In this document: in pieces, positions 12,722 through 25,790 of the stretch
Numbering within the stretch: the first letter of the stretch is position 1
Layout of the letters: each line of letters starts with the position of its first letter
Assembly (NCBI GenBank): GCA_015039365.1
Contig: WION01000081.1
Span: forward strand, 1 to 64,000
Direction of reading: 5' to 3'
Length of the DNA stretch: 64,000 nt
Source: Amanita rubescens
Taxonomy: Eukaryota; Basidiomycota; Agaricomycetes; Agaricales; Amanitaceae
Notes under the pieces: generated by a model
Told to the model about the DNA's origin: nothing
Databases searched by the model: none
What the model saw: only the letters and a program-made list of their open reading frames with translations
Program-made: the position numbers and the translations under genes

Positions 12722-15700
12722 CTATGTACTCGTACGAATGGTATCCCACCCCTCCGCAACATCCTTTTCATCCTCTATTTCAACATCTGTCAGACCCTTC
12801 AGCCAAGCTTGCATATCCTTATCCCGGATCAAACCAGCCCTCAACCACTCCCCAACGCACAAGACAGACCTAACGGTCTGGACTTTCAGCCGATTTCTGA
12901 CATAAGATAAAACAAATCGGCCACGAGAAAACACACGTTCGACATCAACTGTCGAACCTATGCAACATTGTAAGATAGAAGAGCTGAGGAATGATCATAG
13001 TAGCTTACCGGGGATGCATAGATAGTCCATTGCCATAGCCGAGAGTTTCGGGTAAGAGTCGCGGTGGTCTCTCCACCATCGGAACGGATCGACGGGCTTA
13101 TTTGAATCATCAAGCCTCACAACATCGGTGCTGAGGTACAGCGCCAGCTCGTCCTGTGGCTCTGATGATGGTCCCACCAGTGCGCCGCTAGTCTGAGTCT
13201 CCGTGATGAACTTTTCAAACATATTCTCCGAAACCGAGGTGCGCTCAATGCGGAGTTGGGGGTTATCAAGCTGGTACCGAGGATTTTGAAGTCAGTACAA
13301 TTACAAAAACAATATACTATAGTATATAAAAGAGTCACGCACCATGATTACATCGTTGTCATCTTCAGGGTCGTGGCGAGCATCGTCGTAGGTATGTTTT
13401 GTTAGTACTTCCTTTACGAGTCTCTGGGCTTCAGTTATCCAGTTCTCTTCCCATTTCATCTTCCGAAAGTATGATAACTTGTACCGGGGATCAAGTACTG
13501 ATGTTAGGTTTGTAAGTAATGTACCGAGTGAGTGAAAGTAATTTAGCGTACTCATTGCGATGCGGTACACGTCGGAATAGTCAGTTTTGCTGTAGTAGCG
13601 ATTGAGCGTGCGCTTTCCGATCCTAACGGCTGCATGGATGGCTGCCGAGTATTCAATTGATACCATTGCCGATGCTAAGACTTCATCGAAATGGTCTATT
13701 GCGGGTATTACGCTCGTGATGTTTGAGATCTTGGATCTTGAGAAGTAAGCGGTCGCATCATTGAATACCTATTAAGTAACGGTTAGTTAATTATTGTCGA
13801 GCGTGCATTGAGCGCACGGCACTGAATACTGTACTCACCTTGAGCACTTTGCACAGTTGCGTAGCGAGGATCCATTCCTCGTCATCCACTTCATATTTTC
13901 TCAGATCCAGGGCGCGCTCGCTTGTGAGCATGTCGATGACAGTCCGGTACTTTATCGCAAACTCGAGCATCTGATAAGTTGAGTTCCATCGGGTGCTGAC
14001 ATCCCGGGGCATGTTCTTGTCATCTAGGCCACATGTCTCGCAGATTTCCCTCCAACGGGGAGTAGCGACAGTTGGTGAGTTCTTGAGTGCATAGGCGACT
14101 TTGCGTAGCTATTTAGAGAGGTCGTTAGTCGAACCCGGTACCCAGCGGCGCCTGTGCGGCACAGGCTAATGCAAACGTGGACCAACAACGCATAAATGTG
14201 GACCAACAAGGGCACATTGCCTTGGCATGCCAAATGTGGACGTACATACCTTGACTAACATTCGTCTCGCAGGCAGCACGTCTCTCTCCAACGCTTTCAG
14301 CTCCTCGCTCAGCATGCTCCTCCGCTCATCAATCCAGCCGTCATCTTTGTCTTTCTCTCGATCTTCCGGCGGTACCTCCGAGTCATCCAGCTCATCCAAT
14401 TCATCTTCCCCGTGATCACCGGCCAGATCACTGATTTCTGCCAGCAGATCTTGAAGATCGGAGTCGTTGTCGCCACCTGCTGCAGCAACATCATCTTGAT
14501 TTGCCTGATTTCTGCTTTGTCCCTTCTTTTTCGGTGTATCGAACTGAGAAATGACACTTTTCGCTACTAGATTAATGATGTGTGCAAAACATCGGACTCG
14601 TGAGGCCTCTCCACCAAAGGAACTTAGTCTATCTCTGAGTTCTTCGACCATGACTTCGTTGTTTGAGGCATTATCGCACGTTATCGCGAGAATCTAAATA
14701 TGGCAGTAAGTCCGAGTGTTATCTTACGAGCCGAACTATGATTTACCTTGTTTGAGATACCAAAATCATTTAGAACCTTTTCAAACTCGATCGCGAGCCG
14801 TTCTCCGGTGTGCCGCCTCCCCACCTCTACTATGTCAAGCAACCACTCACTGACAATACCATCAGTCTCGTATTGCACCGTGATGGCCATGTAAGCACGA
14901 CGATTAGGTGAGGTCCAACAGTCGGTGCCGAAATGTAGCGCGCCGTGGTGTTCCTCAGAGGTGAGTCATTTTCCAATGCCTTCAAAAACGTGATATACCG
15001 ACAACCTACCTTTAATAGTTTTGCTATCTTCTCCCGGGCCCGAACAAAGACATATCGTGCATCACGGGAGACAGTATCGGCGGGTGGAATGTATTGGTGA
15101 GGCCTCCCCGTCTTCATATTACGATGATAGCCCTTATCGTTGACGATCGCGAAAGGCCGTTGACTCTCGCATATCCATTTAACGTGGTTTACACGTACTT
15201 CAAGATTTGTAGGGGTAGTTGTTGGGTAAGTAACGGTCTCTTGCCCTGCTTTTTGAAAGGCCAATGCAATTGACCCGTTTCGTAGATTATTCTTGTCCTT
15301 CAGCACATTTCGGGCTTGATCAAGACTCTTCACGGTCAGGGCTGCATCTACTATGTCCTTACCATAGCACCGGGTAGCGTGAGCCTTCAAATTAGACGTA
15401 GATGTCGCATTTGCGGAATCGATGTTACGCTTGACCAACCGGCCTTTTGTATTCCGGCAAACCTTTGCCGCACATTCAAAAATGTGGAAGCGCTTTTTAT
15501 TCTCCTTCCCGTATGTGGGTGGTAGGAAGAAAACGTATATGGGAGATTTGTAGGTCTTATATAGCTTGTCTACCGGGACTTAGTTGACGTTGATCACGAT
15601 ATCAGATATAATGATGCACCTAGTTTGTCTTGAGAGTCCCCTAAGTTTCTGGGTTGCCCACCATCGTCGTTATCATCCTCGGCATCGTTATCAGGTGCCT

Positions 15701-15947
15701 CATCATCATCGCGAACATCTTCGGTAGGACTAGGAGATCTGGGTGGGGTTGCATGATGAGATTGAAGGGAAGATGCAGATGTTTGTCGAGATAAGTTAGA
15801 TGTAGTTGAGGCTGGAGACGGAGGTGCCAGTGACGGAGGTGCCAGCCTGTCGTTATCTGCATGGCGAAGCTTCTTTGCAAGGGCCTCGTCACTTTCAGCG
15901 AGCCTTGTAGATGCTTTACGCTTGCGAGCTTCCTTGCTGGAGCTCAT
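12722..15947 (-). CDS. hAT transposase (BED finger, RNase H-like core, dimerisation domain)
   Basis: Catalyses cut-and-paste transposition of the surrounding element. Start taken at ATG 15947 (MSSSKEARKRK). A serine/acidic-rich N-terminus is followed by a BED-type finger (FECAAKVC...HATRCYG, about 15370-15480). The catalytic core begins HFGTDCWTSPNRRAY (first Asp, about 14910) and continues with ITCDNASNN (second Asp, about 14690) and RVRCFAHIINLVAKSV. The insertion domain is acidic (about 14310-14560). Then come DVSTRWNSTYQMLEF (about 14000) and the C-terminal dimerisation domain WWRDHRDSYPKLSAMAMDYL, then GSTVDVERVFSRGR with the final catalytic-region Glu (about 12930-13070). Several introns of ordinary length interrupt it. 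I saw no frame break in the catalytic parts. Confidence 0.88.
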
Positions 15948-16171
15948 TAGGGACTGTCGGTCACGAAAAAGTTGTTTATCTCTATATCTATGTTTTATCT
16001 GAATCATCTCGGAAGTAACATGTTATGTAAGCTACTTGAGTGGCTGTGCATCAGGCAAAACCCCCGGAGGGGTGGAGGGTTGGGAGGGGTTGGGCACCTC
16101 CAACCCCTACCCCTGCCCCTTCAAAACCCTCCATAAAAACCCCGGGGTTTCCCAAACCCCTCCCATTCCCT

Positions 16172-16257
16172 AGTTAGATTAAGCCCAAAATAAGTCAGAA
16201 TAAGGAAAAATAATGCAAAATAAGGCAAGTCTTGCACTTTTTTTATACTTAAATGAC
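16172..16257 (-). repeat. Right terminal inverted repeat of hAT element
   Basis: The reverse complement reads TCATTTAAGTATAAAAAAAG, then TGCAAGACTTGCCTTATTTT and on to GGGCTTAATCTAACTA, matching the left end with a few substitutions. Confidence 0.85.
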
Positions 16258-16599
16258 TTATTTTATGAGAGAGAGAGACCTGAAAATACTTTTTTGGGCT
16301 CCCATTACAATTGCCTGAAGCAAATAAAGAAGTAGGCCCAGGATGATGACTTGTTCTTGGCTGCAGAGGGAGTTAGATCTGATGATCAGGGTAAGTTACC
16401 AAATTGCTGCCAGAATTAGTGACTGCTTCTGAACCACACATGGGAATACTCAGGTGCTCTGACATTGAAATGGTTTAATACACTACTTTACTATGGCATA
16501 TGTATCCAGACAAGATTGCTGCTTTCCACATTCCCACATTTATACATATGACATTGCAGGTACTGAAGCCATTAGTATCTGTACCCTGCACTAATTTTT

Positions 16600-19500
16600 C
16601 TACTTGGCCTTGAGAAGCTTGTTCAGTTCTTGCTCATAATAGTGTGTAATTTGATGCTGAGATCCCATAACTTGTTGCATAGTGTGGACTGCACAAGATA
16701 GTAAAGACTCTGCCTCATCAAACCTTTTCTGACTTGTATATGTCAAGGCCAAATTGGCCATGACTTGGAGGGTGTTTGGATGTTCTGACCCAAGCTTTAT
16801 TTTCCATGCATGCATAACTTCCACCTGCAGCTTCTCTGCCTCATCTGACCTTCCCTGATTCTGGTATGTGAATGCCAAATTGTTCATGGTTGTGAGAGTG
16901 TCAGTATGGGTTGATCCCAGCTTTACTTTCTGTGTATTCAGCACTTCTACCTGCAACTTCTCTGCCTCATCCCACCTTCCCTGATTCTGGTATGTTGATG
17001 CCAAGTTGTTCATGGTTATGAGAGTGCTTGGATGGTCTGATCCCAGCTTTGCTTTCTGTCTATTCATCACTTCCACCTGCAGTTTCTCTGCTTCATCCCA
17101 CCTTCCCTGAGATTGGTATGTTAATGCCAAATTGTTCATGGTTATGAGAGTGCTTGGATGGTCTAATCCCAATTTTACTTTTTGTGTGCTCATCACTTCT
17201 ACCTGTACCTTCCCTGCCTCATCCCAGCATCCCAGATTCTGGTATGTTGTTGCCAAATTGTTCATGGTTGTGAGAGTGTCTGGATGGTCTAATCCCAGCT
17301 TTACTTTCCGTGTATTCATCACTTCTACCTGCAGCTTCTCTGCCTCATCCCACCTTCCCTGAGAGTGGTATGTTATTGCCAAATTGCTCATGGTAGTGAG
17401 GGTGCCTGGATGTTCTAATCCCAACTTTACTTTCTGTGTATTCATCACTTCTACCTGCAGTGTCTCTGCCTCAGCCCACCTTCCCTGATTCTGGTATGTT
17501 GATGCCAAATTGCTCATAGTTGTGAGAGTGCCAGGATGGTCTGGTCCCAGCTTCACTTTCTGCATATTCATCACTTCTACCTGCAACTTCTTTGCCTCAT
17601 CCCACCTTCCTTGATTCCGGTAGGTTACTGCCAAATTGCTCATGGTTGTGAGAGTGCCTGGATGGTCTAATCCCAGCTTTACTTTCTGTGTATTCACTAC
17701 TTCTACTTGCAGCTTCTCTGCATCATCCCATCTTCCCTGGGTCTGATATATTGTTGCCAAATTGCTCATGCTTGTGAGAGCACTTGAATGGTCTGATCCC
17801 AACTTTACTTTCAATGTATTCATCACTTCTACCTGCAGCTTCTCTGCCTCATCCCACCTCCCCTGAGACTGGTATGTTAATGCCAAATTGTTCATGGCTG
17901 TGAGAGTGCCTGGATGGTCTGGCCCCAGCTTTACTTTCCATGTATTCATTATTTCTACTTGCAGCTTCTCTGCCTCATCCCACCTCCCCTGATTCTGGTA
18001 TGTTAGTGCCAAATTGCTCATGGTAGTGAGAGTGCCTGGATGGTTTGATCCCAGCTTCACTTTTTGTGTATTCATTACTTCTATCTGCAGCTTCTCTGCT
18101 TCATCCCACCTTCCCTTAGACCAGTATGTTAATGCCAAGTTGTTCATGGTTTTGAGGGTGCCTGGGTGGTCTAATCCCAGCTTTGCTTTCTGTATATCCA
18201 CCACTTCTACCTGCAACTTCTCTGCCTCATCCCACCTTCCCTGATTCTTGTATGTTGTTGCCAAATTGTTCATGGTTGTGATAGTGCCTGCCAGGTGGTC
18301 TGATCCTAGCTTTACTTTCTGTGTGTTTATCACTTCCACTTGCAGCTTCTCTGCCTCATCCCACCTTCCTTGGTTCTGGTATGTTGTTGCCAAATTATTC
18401 ATGGTAGTGAGAGTGCCTGGATGGGCTGATCCCACCTTTACCTTACATGTATTCATCACTTCTACTTGCAGTGTCTCTGCCTTATCCCACCTTCCCTGAT
18501 TCTGGTATGTCAATGCCAAATTGCTCATAGTTGTGAGGGTGTCTGGATGGTCTAATCCCAATTTTACTTTTTGTGTATTCATCACTGCTTCCTTCAACTT
18601 CTCTGCCTCATCCCACTTTCCCAGATTCTGGTAGGTTACTGCCAAATTGCTCATGGTTGTGAGAGTCCCTGGGTGGTCTAATCCTGGCTTTACTTTCTGT
18701 CTATTCATCACTTCCACCTGCAGCATCTTTGCTTCAACCCACCTCCCTTGATTCCGGTATGTTAATGCCAAATTGTTCATGGTTGTGAGAGTGTCTGGAT
18801 GGTCTGATCCCAGCTTCACTTTCTGTGCATTCATCACTTCTACCTGCAGTGTCTCTGCCTCATCCCACCTTTCCTGACTCTCATATGTTAGTGCTAAATT
18901 GCTCATGGTAGTGAGAGTGCCTGGATGATCTAGTCCCAGCTTTACTTTCCGTGCATTGATCACTTCTACCTGCAGCTTCTCTGCCTCATCCCACTTTCCT
19001 TGGGACCAATATGTTAATCCCAAATTGTTCATAGTTGTGAGAGTGCCTGGATGGCCTGATCCCAATTTGACTTTTTGTGTATTCATCACTTCTACCTGCA
19101 GCTTCTCTGCCTCATCCCACCTTCCCTGATTCTGGTATGTTGAAGCCAAATTGCTCATGGTTGTAAGAGTGCCTGGATAGTCTAATCCAAGCTTCAATTT
19201 CTGTGTATTCATAACTTCCGCCTGCAGTTTCTCTGCCTCATCCCACCTTCCCTGACTTTGGTATGTTAATGCCAAATTGCTCATGATTGTGAGAGTGCCT
19301 GGGTGGTTGGATCCCAGCTTTACTTTTGGGTTATTCATCACTTCTACCTGCAGCTTCTCTGCCTCATCCCACCTTCCCTGATTCCTGTATGTTGATGCCA
19401 AGATGCCCATGCTGACAAGAGTGTCTATGTGATCCAATCCAAGGTGTGTTTTTCTTTGATGAATTGTAACATGTAATAATTTTTCTTCCTCATCCCAGCT

Positions 19501-21060
19501 CCCAGCATGATTGAATACAAGTGCAAATCTTGCATATTCATCATCATAATACTTGCTGTTCAATTTTAATTCCAACCCATGCACAAAGTTTGATCTAACA
19601 TGTGGTGCAAGTGATTGACAGAATTCATAATTATCAAGATTCCAGTCAAGAGCTATTGAGCAGGACAACAGTGCTCTTGCTCCGTAAAAGCAATCAGCAA
19701 CTTCTGCCTTTGGTATGCAGTTCCTACTCCAGGCATTTACTAGTAGGTGCATGGAGTACAGGTGATTGGGACTCCTGATAAAAGAGAATGAGAGTAAAAC
19801 TTGAATGCCATGTAGAAATTTCAATTTATCCCACTCTCCATCTCTTCCTATGAACAAAGTTTCATTATCCAGCAAACTCAATGATGATGAAAAATGCATG
19901 TAATTCTCAATATGTCTTTTTGTGTAGTTCTCAGCAGCATATTTGAATAATTCTTGTGGTATATTTGTATGATCTAGGAAAGCAAAGGCTCTCAAGATCT
20001 TGATAGCAGTTTGTGCTCCAGCAGATTCCTGCAAATTATCCTTTGCAGCCATATCCTCCATCTTTTTCATGGAAATGTCCCATGTTCCAAATGTAGATGT
20101 CCCATAATCTGAAGCACCTCCAAATCCTGGAGTATTCTCCATTAATTTATCCTTGTGTCTTGTGTACAATTCCAAATAACCATTAATGCTGCAACCACAG
20201 GAATGCATATATGCTCCTGCTTGGTCAATTGCAAGAGGGATTCCACCCAATTGTGACACAAGTTGCAGGGCCAGATTATAGATATCATCATCTGTGTCAT
20301 CAAACATGGCTGACTTCAGAAGCAAGGAAATGGCATCTTCATCATCCATGCCATGAATCTCCATTGAGTTCCTGAATGTAAACCTCTTCAACCCAATATT
20401 CCTACTTGTTATCATGATGTTTCCCTCATGTCCTGGTGGGAGGAATTTTTCAACTACTGAGTAATGCCCATCTGCTCCATCATATATCATCAGAAAGTTG
20501 GGCCTTTGGGAAATCCATTCAAGAGCAGATCTGACTGAGGGTTTACCATCTGATGAAGTATTGTAGGTTGAAGATATCTGTGTGAGTACAAATTCAACAG
20601 TTTTCTCTGAATAAGCATCAATCCAGAATATGTCAGAAAACCTTGAATACATTGTAGTTCAATTATTTTGAATTACTAATGTTTAAAATACTCACAGACC
20701 AGCACATTCTTCAATGAATTTGAGGCAAATCTGAGTCTTGCCAATGCCACCTAAACCATGCAAAAGGAAAGTTGTCCTTTGACATCCAATATTGGAGGTA
20801 AAGTGATCCTTCAGCTTCTCCAAGTATTCATCACGGCCTGTGAAGAAAGTACTAGAATTTTTTATAGGAGGCAAAGGAGGCAGATCAGTGTCAGAGGAGT
20901 TTGTAATATAGTAGTTAATCTATAAGTTCAACAAGTTTTTGGGATGAAACATATGAAAAGGCTGAAACTCAAGAACCTCGATAAATTGGCTATCTGTAAT
21001 AACAGCATTCTGGTATCCTGCAAAGATACTAGTATTCGCAATCCAAGGAGGATTTGACAT
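16600..21060 (-). CDS. STAND P-loop protein with long TPR array (fungal NLR-like)
   Basis: Signal-transducing ATPase with numerous domains, the fungal counterpart of NLR receptors; a sensor role is inferred from architecture only. Exon 1 starts at ATG 21060 (MSNPPWIANTS). Exon 2 carries FFTGRDEYLEKL and the Walker A site HGLGGIGKTQ (about 20740-20765). A 54-nt intron with the Leu codon split (CT|G) joins it to one exon at 20641-16600. That exon has the Walker B-like FLMIYDGAD (about 20485), the GLPL-like GGIPLAIDQAGAY (about 20220), a winged-helix region, then about 23 TPRs of 42 residues, and ends LNKLLKAK. The N-terminal effector domain expected of an NLR is very short (about 60 residues). 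The TPR part is one uninterrupted frame, so the gene looks functional. Confidence 0.88.
16700..19500 (-). repeat. Tandem 126-bp TPR repeats
   Basis: About 23 copies of a 42-residue TPR with consensus LTTMSNLALTYQNQGRWDEA then EKLQVEVMNTQKVKLGLDHPGT. One unit (about 18280) has a one-codon insertion (DHLAGT). Copies are highly alike at the DNA level. The differences concentrate at a few positions: the residues after TY (Q/R/W/E/K/H, then N/S), position M-S/N-N, and the MNTQ/MNRQ/MNMQ/MNTW site. This is the pattern of concerted evolution with diversification on one face. Confidence 0.9.
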
Positions 21061-21399
21061 GGTGATTGAAATCCGTTCTAACAAAGGATGAGAGAATCGA
21101 TGTATGTTGTGGTCAAGAAGAAAAGATGTGACGTGACACGTCACGCAGAACTTCGTGGAAAAGTATTCTCTACTACCTGGTACGAAAAGGAATGGGAGGT
21201 GCTTCGGTGGAAGTTAGAGCTATGGCCTCTGGCCGTCCCTATACGCTCCTCTTGGGCTCATCCGAGCCGCCTTGAGGGCCCACAGCGAGCTTAAGCGGCG
21301 GCCATGTCACGCATTACGCTTCGATTGGTGCGACCTTACTGATGCTCTTTCAAGGTCAATATCGGCGCCTGATCAGTCCTTCTTGGAAGTGGATATGAT

Positions 21400-21763
21400 C
21401 AATGGTTCTGATTGCGAGGGTCAGGGAAGTCTGAGATGTGGGCTTGTTGGAGAACAAACTCGGAGGTGCCTGGCTACCGAAAGTCGACCGTAACTTTGAT
21501 ATCTCATTGTCGACATGGTGTCATCGCGTCTCTGTCCGGAAGAGATCCCTGGGCCTGGCTTAGATGCGCCTCATATCAGGCATCTACACGCCGAGGTCCT
21601 CTTTCATCAAATTGAACAACTTTTAAGCCAGGTGGCAGAGAAGAGCGGGATGAACTATGCTTCAGACAGAGATAGAGCATTCTTCATATTTATAGCCTCC
21701 CGAGAAGCTATCGTTGGCAAAGTGGGGCCTACTTATGCTCACGGTTCTTTTTTTTTGATGTAG
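21400..21763 (+). pseudogene. 3' fragment of the F-box gene at 50501-51860
   Basis: The frame 21515-21763 (MVSSRLCPEEIPG...SREAIVGKVGPTYAHGSFFLM) is almost identical to the C-terminus of the F-box protein encoded at 50501-50746 on the other strand. No 5' half is present here. It marks one edge of an inverted duplication that also contains the F-box gene next door. Confidence 0.75.
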
Positions 21764-22037
21764 TGGAAGGCAGAGCATTATAAGAGTATATATTAACGAT
21801 TTCTTCATTTTATGTGCAAAGGAAAATGCATTCATCGATACTGGCACGCCTGAATGGACGCTACTCGAATATATTCATGTATCAGTTAGAGATATGGATC
21901 GTCCAAAGACTGGAACAGAATGCGCCTCGCTAGGTCACGTAGGAAGGGATTTTGGGATCTGCTACAAAGCCTACTACACGCTACACAAGCCTCACTATCA
22001 TTGACAACCAGTGTGAGAGAGTGCGGAAGCCGAGAAA

Positions 22038-23477
22038 TTATTGACAATGCTGTTTCCTGTTGACGTTGCGTTCAGTACGTGACATGGATGAACGAGTCAA
22101 AATTACCATCTGCAGCTCCGGAGCAGCGACGTGCCCGCTCACGGTAGGTCGATAGTCGAGTGTTAGCTGCTTAAGATTCGTGCATTGGAGCAACTCCAAC
22201 TCGTCCTGCGTTTGTTCGATACATTTGTACAAAATCCAGTGGCAAAAGCCAAGATGTGTTAGAGTTTCAGAGTGCCGGGATAGGATTCTTAGTAAGGTAG
22301 AACAGTACGAGACATCACTGTAACCATAACTTGTTAGGCTAACAATCCCAGGGTGACCGTCGAGGTATTTGATCGTATATTGGTCCATCATCCAGAACGT
22401 CATGGTGGGAGGAAATACGTTCTGTTTAAGCAACTCCTTCAAGATATCGGAGTCGGCAAGATTAACGGAGGTCAAGGAGGAGATATGAGGTGCTAGAGCT
22501 GCCGAATTACGGAAGGGGTGAGAGAGGCGAAGGTGTTTTAGCTTCAAAGGGCGATTGGCTGGTATATGTCTAAGCGTTTGCGCAAGATCTTTAATATCGT
22601 CGCATAGCACTTCAAGATGCGTTAGGTTTGGGTTTGCCGCGATGATCTTCGCAACCGAATAAATTTTGGGGCGGGAGAAGATGGTACCAATATAATGAGC
22701 ATAAATAAATTTGAAACTGAGCTTGCGTAAATTGTGCAACTTGGCGACGCAATCGACAAGGTGGGCAAATTTCTTCGAGGATTTATTCATGATGAGAGTA
22801 AGTTCAGAGAGTCGAGGTAGTCGTTGGAGCAATTTAACTATACGGGATATTATCCACTTTGGAGGATTAATCCCTGAATTCCATCTAAGATACGTTAGTA
22901 GTGTCCCTGAGAATAAATACATAACGTACACAACGCGAGAGACATTCGGCAAGTTGAACTGGGAAACAGGGAGGTAAAGCCTGAGTTTTGCAAATGCGCG
23001 CAAGGCAGTCTTGACCACCCTTTGGAGAAAAGTCCGCGGTTCTGTGATGGGCGAGGCGAGATAGTGAACGATTGCGGTACTCCCAAATATGTTTGCAATC
23101 ACCGGGGATATTTCACGAAAAGGAATGGAAACGCCTTTTCCATCAAGCCAATCACGGTTCCCAATGAAAAGAGTCGTCGTTGCATGCAATTGCTCATTTG
23201 GTTTTGAAGACAAGAGAGTCAGGAGCTGGTCCATATTGGATGATAGATGCTCATCATCGAATAGTTTGATATGGGAAGAATACACTCTGGGTTTAACGAT
23301 GACGTTGAACCGTCTGCAGACAAGGCGCAGTGCTTTAAATTCATCAAAATTCGTGTCCAAGTCCTTTAGAAACTACGAAAGGAGTACCATAGTCAAGCGT
23401 CGTGGGTACATACAGTATGGAGCGCTCACACTAACCTCTGCAATGATGTGTTGGTGAATCTCGACTGGAAAATCCAT
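22038..23477 (-). CDS. F-box/LRR-like protein
   Basis: Presumed substrate adaptor of an SCF ubiquitin ligase; substrate unknown. The first exon (ATG 23477) reads MDFPVEIHQHIIAE, a typical basidiomycete F-box start. A short intron with 5' site GTTAGTG follows, and the second exon begins near FLKDLDTNFDEFKALRLVCRRFN, the second half of the F-box. The remaining 400 residues show irregular leucine-rich repeats (LPRLSELTLIMN, LHNLRKLSFKF, NPNLTHLEV, LKLKHLRLSHPF, CTNLKQLTLDYRP). It is the intact member of a pair; the other (48910-50293, opposite strand) carries frameshifts. Confidence 0.8.
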
Positions 23478-24199
23478 GAAGTTGGTTGTGTGCTGCTCAT
23501 GTATGGCCGGGCTTGCTCCGGGTTTACGGTCACCAGTGGACCTGAATTCCATGGTAGGTAGCGGAGATAACACGGCTGCCATAATACATAGTTGCGCAAT
23601 GCTAACTGACCGCGTGACGCGTCTGTGACGTTCTAGTTGGCCATCTCGCCTTTCGCCAGTGCCCATCGCCTCCAACAAACCACGCGGCTAGTATTACGTC
23701 CATGCCTGGTTCGCACCATCGCCCAGCCGTCAACATGTTTTTGCTCCTTGTGTTCGAACATCCGTTTCACAGCGCACCTCTGGACGGTGACTGAACCTCA
23801 GGCGGGTACCTGGGATCCTTATCCAGGGTTCGCTCCTTTACATTTTCTCTCACCGCGGATACAGCTGGTCACCTGGGCAAGCTCATCACTTCGTCGCCCG
23901 GCCCGCACTCGCATCATCATCCTTAGCGCTTCCAGGGACGCGAGTCCGATGCTATCTCACAGCAGGACCCTCCATGTGTAGTATTTATATGGCGCCGCTA
24001 TGACGAGCCCTCCACGACCAAACTCTGACCATCTCCAGCGCTTCTTTTCATTTTCCTCATATCGATCATTCCTCCTGCTTTTCAAAGCACACCGGCGAGC
24101 ACGGTTTCGGACGAGAAATGGTGCAAGTGCATGTATCCCCTTGTCCATGCACGCCCATTACGGACGTCACTCAGGCCAATCGTGGGCGCAACAGCGAAA
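23478..24199. other. Intergenic region
   Basis: Holds no frame I can support. It lies between the F-box gene and the start of decayed kinase copy B. Confidence 0.5.
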
Positions 24200-25790
24200 T
24201 TATCAGATGCGACAAGTTCCCGGCTGATAGAGCGCGTTTCTACATGGTTGAAATGGTGAGCGATAACATTCTTAATTCGGATTTTGGCGTTCTAATTGGT
24301 TTGAAGATAATTGCGTTGGAGGAATTACACAAGCGAGGGATTATTCACAAAGACATCAAAGCGGCCAACGTCCTTATTCGTTCCGATGGTCATATTGTCC
24401 TAGCTGATTTTGGCCTCGCGAAGGACTTTGGCTCCAAGCCGACAGTCGCCGAACGGTCTTACTAGCCTTACTGGCCCTTCAAGACGGACGACAACGTTTT
24501 TGAAGCCCCGCGTCGGTCACCTAAGGATTGACCTTCGTTTCTAAAGTGGTGCGGGTAGGAGATGGAAAATCCTCCGCCGCAATTATTACTCTTTTGGCGT
24601 GGACTATTGGTCTGCGGGCGTTACTCTGTATGCTATGGTTACTGGTAGAGTAAGTCGTCCAATCATTTATCTCATCTTTTGAAACTAAAATCTGCGGGCT
24701 CAGCACCCCTGGGATTACGAAGGAGACGTTGCAAGCCAAAATCTTGAAGATAATATTCAGTTCGCGCCTGAAGACGACGTTAACGAATTTCCTTTATTAG
24801 ATGTTGAAGAAGGACCCGGCCGAATGGCTCAGAATTGGAATCGACATGATTCTCACTTTGCTGGAGTGTATGCGTTCCTTACTGAAACGAGCGCTATTTG
24901 CTGAAAATGCTCGCAGGGACTGGGAAGCTATGAGAAATAAGACTGTGCTACCTCCTTGGGTTCCGGACTTTGTTAAGGGACACCATTTCTTTGAAGACTG
25001 GGGTACAATCGAGTATTTTATCCCGGGAAGGGCGCCTAACGAGGACGAAGAGGTCATTCTCCTCGACTTTGTCTATACGTCTCCCAACCTGCAATGCAAC
25101 GACATCAAGGACACTTTGGACTGTGATTCCCCTAACCCTAAACGGGATGCCAACGAAGAATCTTTGAACTCGATCCCTTCTAATCCTCAACAAAGCTTCC
25201 CCGAGGACTCCTTTGGTCATCTCTTCGCTTCTGAACCAGATGACATAGACGAGGAGGAGCTGTGGACTCTCGAGATTGACGACAACGACAACGACGATGC
25301 TCTCCCTGTCAATGAGGTTAAAGCACGCTTTCCGGCGATATCTACCCTGGAACCCCACATTCCGATGTTGCCGTCGGTTCATTCGGGATCTTCGCTGCTC
25401 TGTCTTGTTGAATCTGACCACGTTCCTGAACCCATGTCTGTGCAGGTGGAGTCCTGCGTTCCGAATCTGCGGTAGAGTCTAACGCTGTCCCTGAATCGCA
25501 TGTACCGGGGCTTCTCCGATTCGCAACGCCGCCCTCAGTAGCGCTTTCTGTCGATTTTGCAAGACCTGCACCGTTCCAACCTATCCTGGAACCTCTAGTC
25601 AATTGCGTCCCAAAAGAGCGACTTGAACTCGAGTCTCGTGCGATTTCGCTGTATAAAAAGGTTATGACGTGGTTGAGAAAACTCCTGCCTTGGTCCAAGA
25701 AACGAGACAACAGGTCTGAGCTGACACTGCCACCCACTGGTTGCGGTAACGATTCAGTATGGTGAACGTTTCAAAAGATTTGGGTGCCAA
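24200..25790 (+). pseudogene. Decayed Ser/Thr kinase copy B
   Basis: The 5' part, including the ATP-binding lobe, is absent. It begins near the DKFPADRARFYMVEM stretch (24210-24255), continues with KIIALEELHKRGIIHKDIKA (catalytic loop HKD instead of HRD) and GHIVLADFGLAKDFG, and then SY is followed by a stop at 24463 (TAG where copy C has CAG). The downstream WSAGVTLYAMVTGR is intact in a different frame. The acidic tail, 24801-25475, is open. Multiple frame changes make it a pseudogene. Its order and sequence match copy C at 31380-32900. Confidence 0.8.

Larger units (their letters stand above)
12383..16257 (-). mobile_element. hAT-superfamily DNA transposon, apparently complete
   Basis: Long terminal inverted repeats bound a multi-exon transposase. 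Left end from 12383 (TCATTTAAGTAAAAAAAAAG, then TGTGAGACCTG) and right end to 16257, whose reverse complement begins TCATTTAAGTATAAAAAAAG. Both continue through repeated CTTATT blocks to GGGCTTAATCTAACT. Inside these are inverted sub-terminal C/G-rich tracts (about 12530-12700 and 16050-16170) with runs of CCCCTGCCCCT. I could not see a clear 8-bp target duplication, possibly because the flanks are T/A runs. Conserved ends and an open transposase suggest recent activity. Confidence 0.9.

Noticed and set aside
17132..18499. Plus-strand frames in the TPR region
   Set aside because: They are mirror frames of the TPR repeats on the other strand and show the same periodicity.
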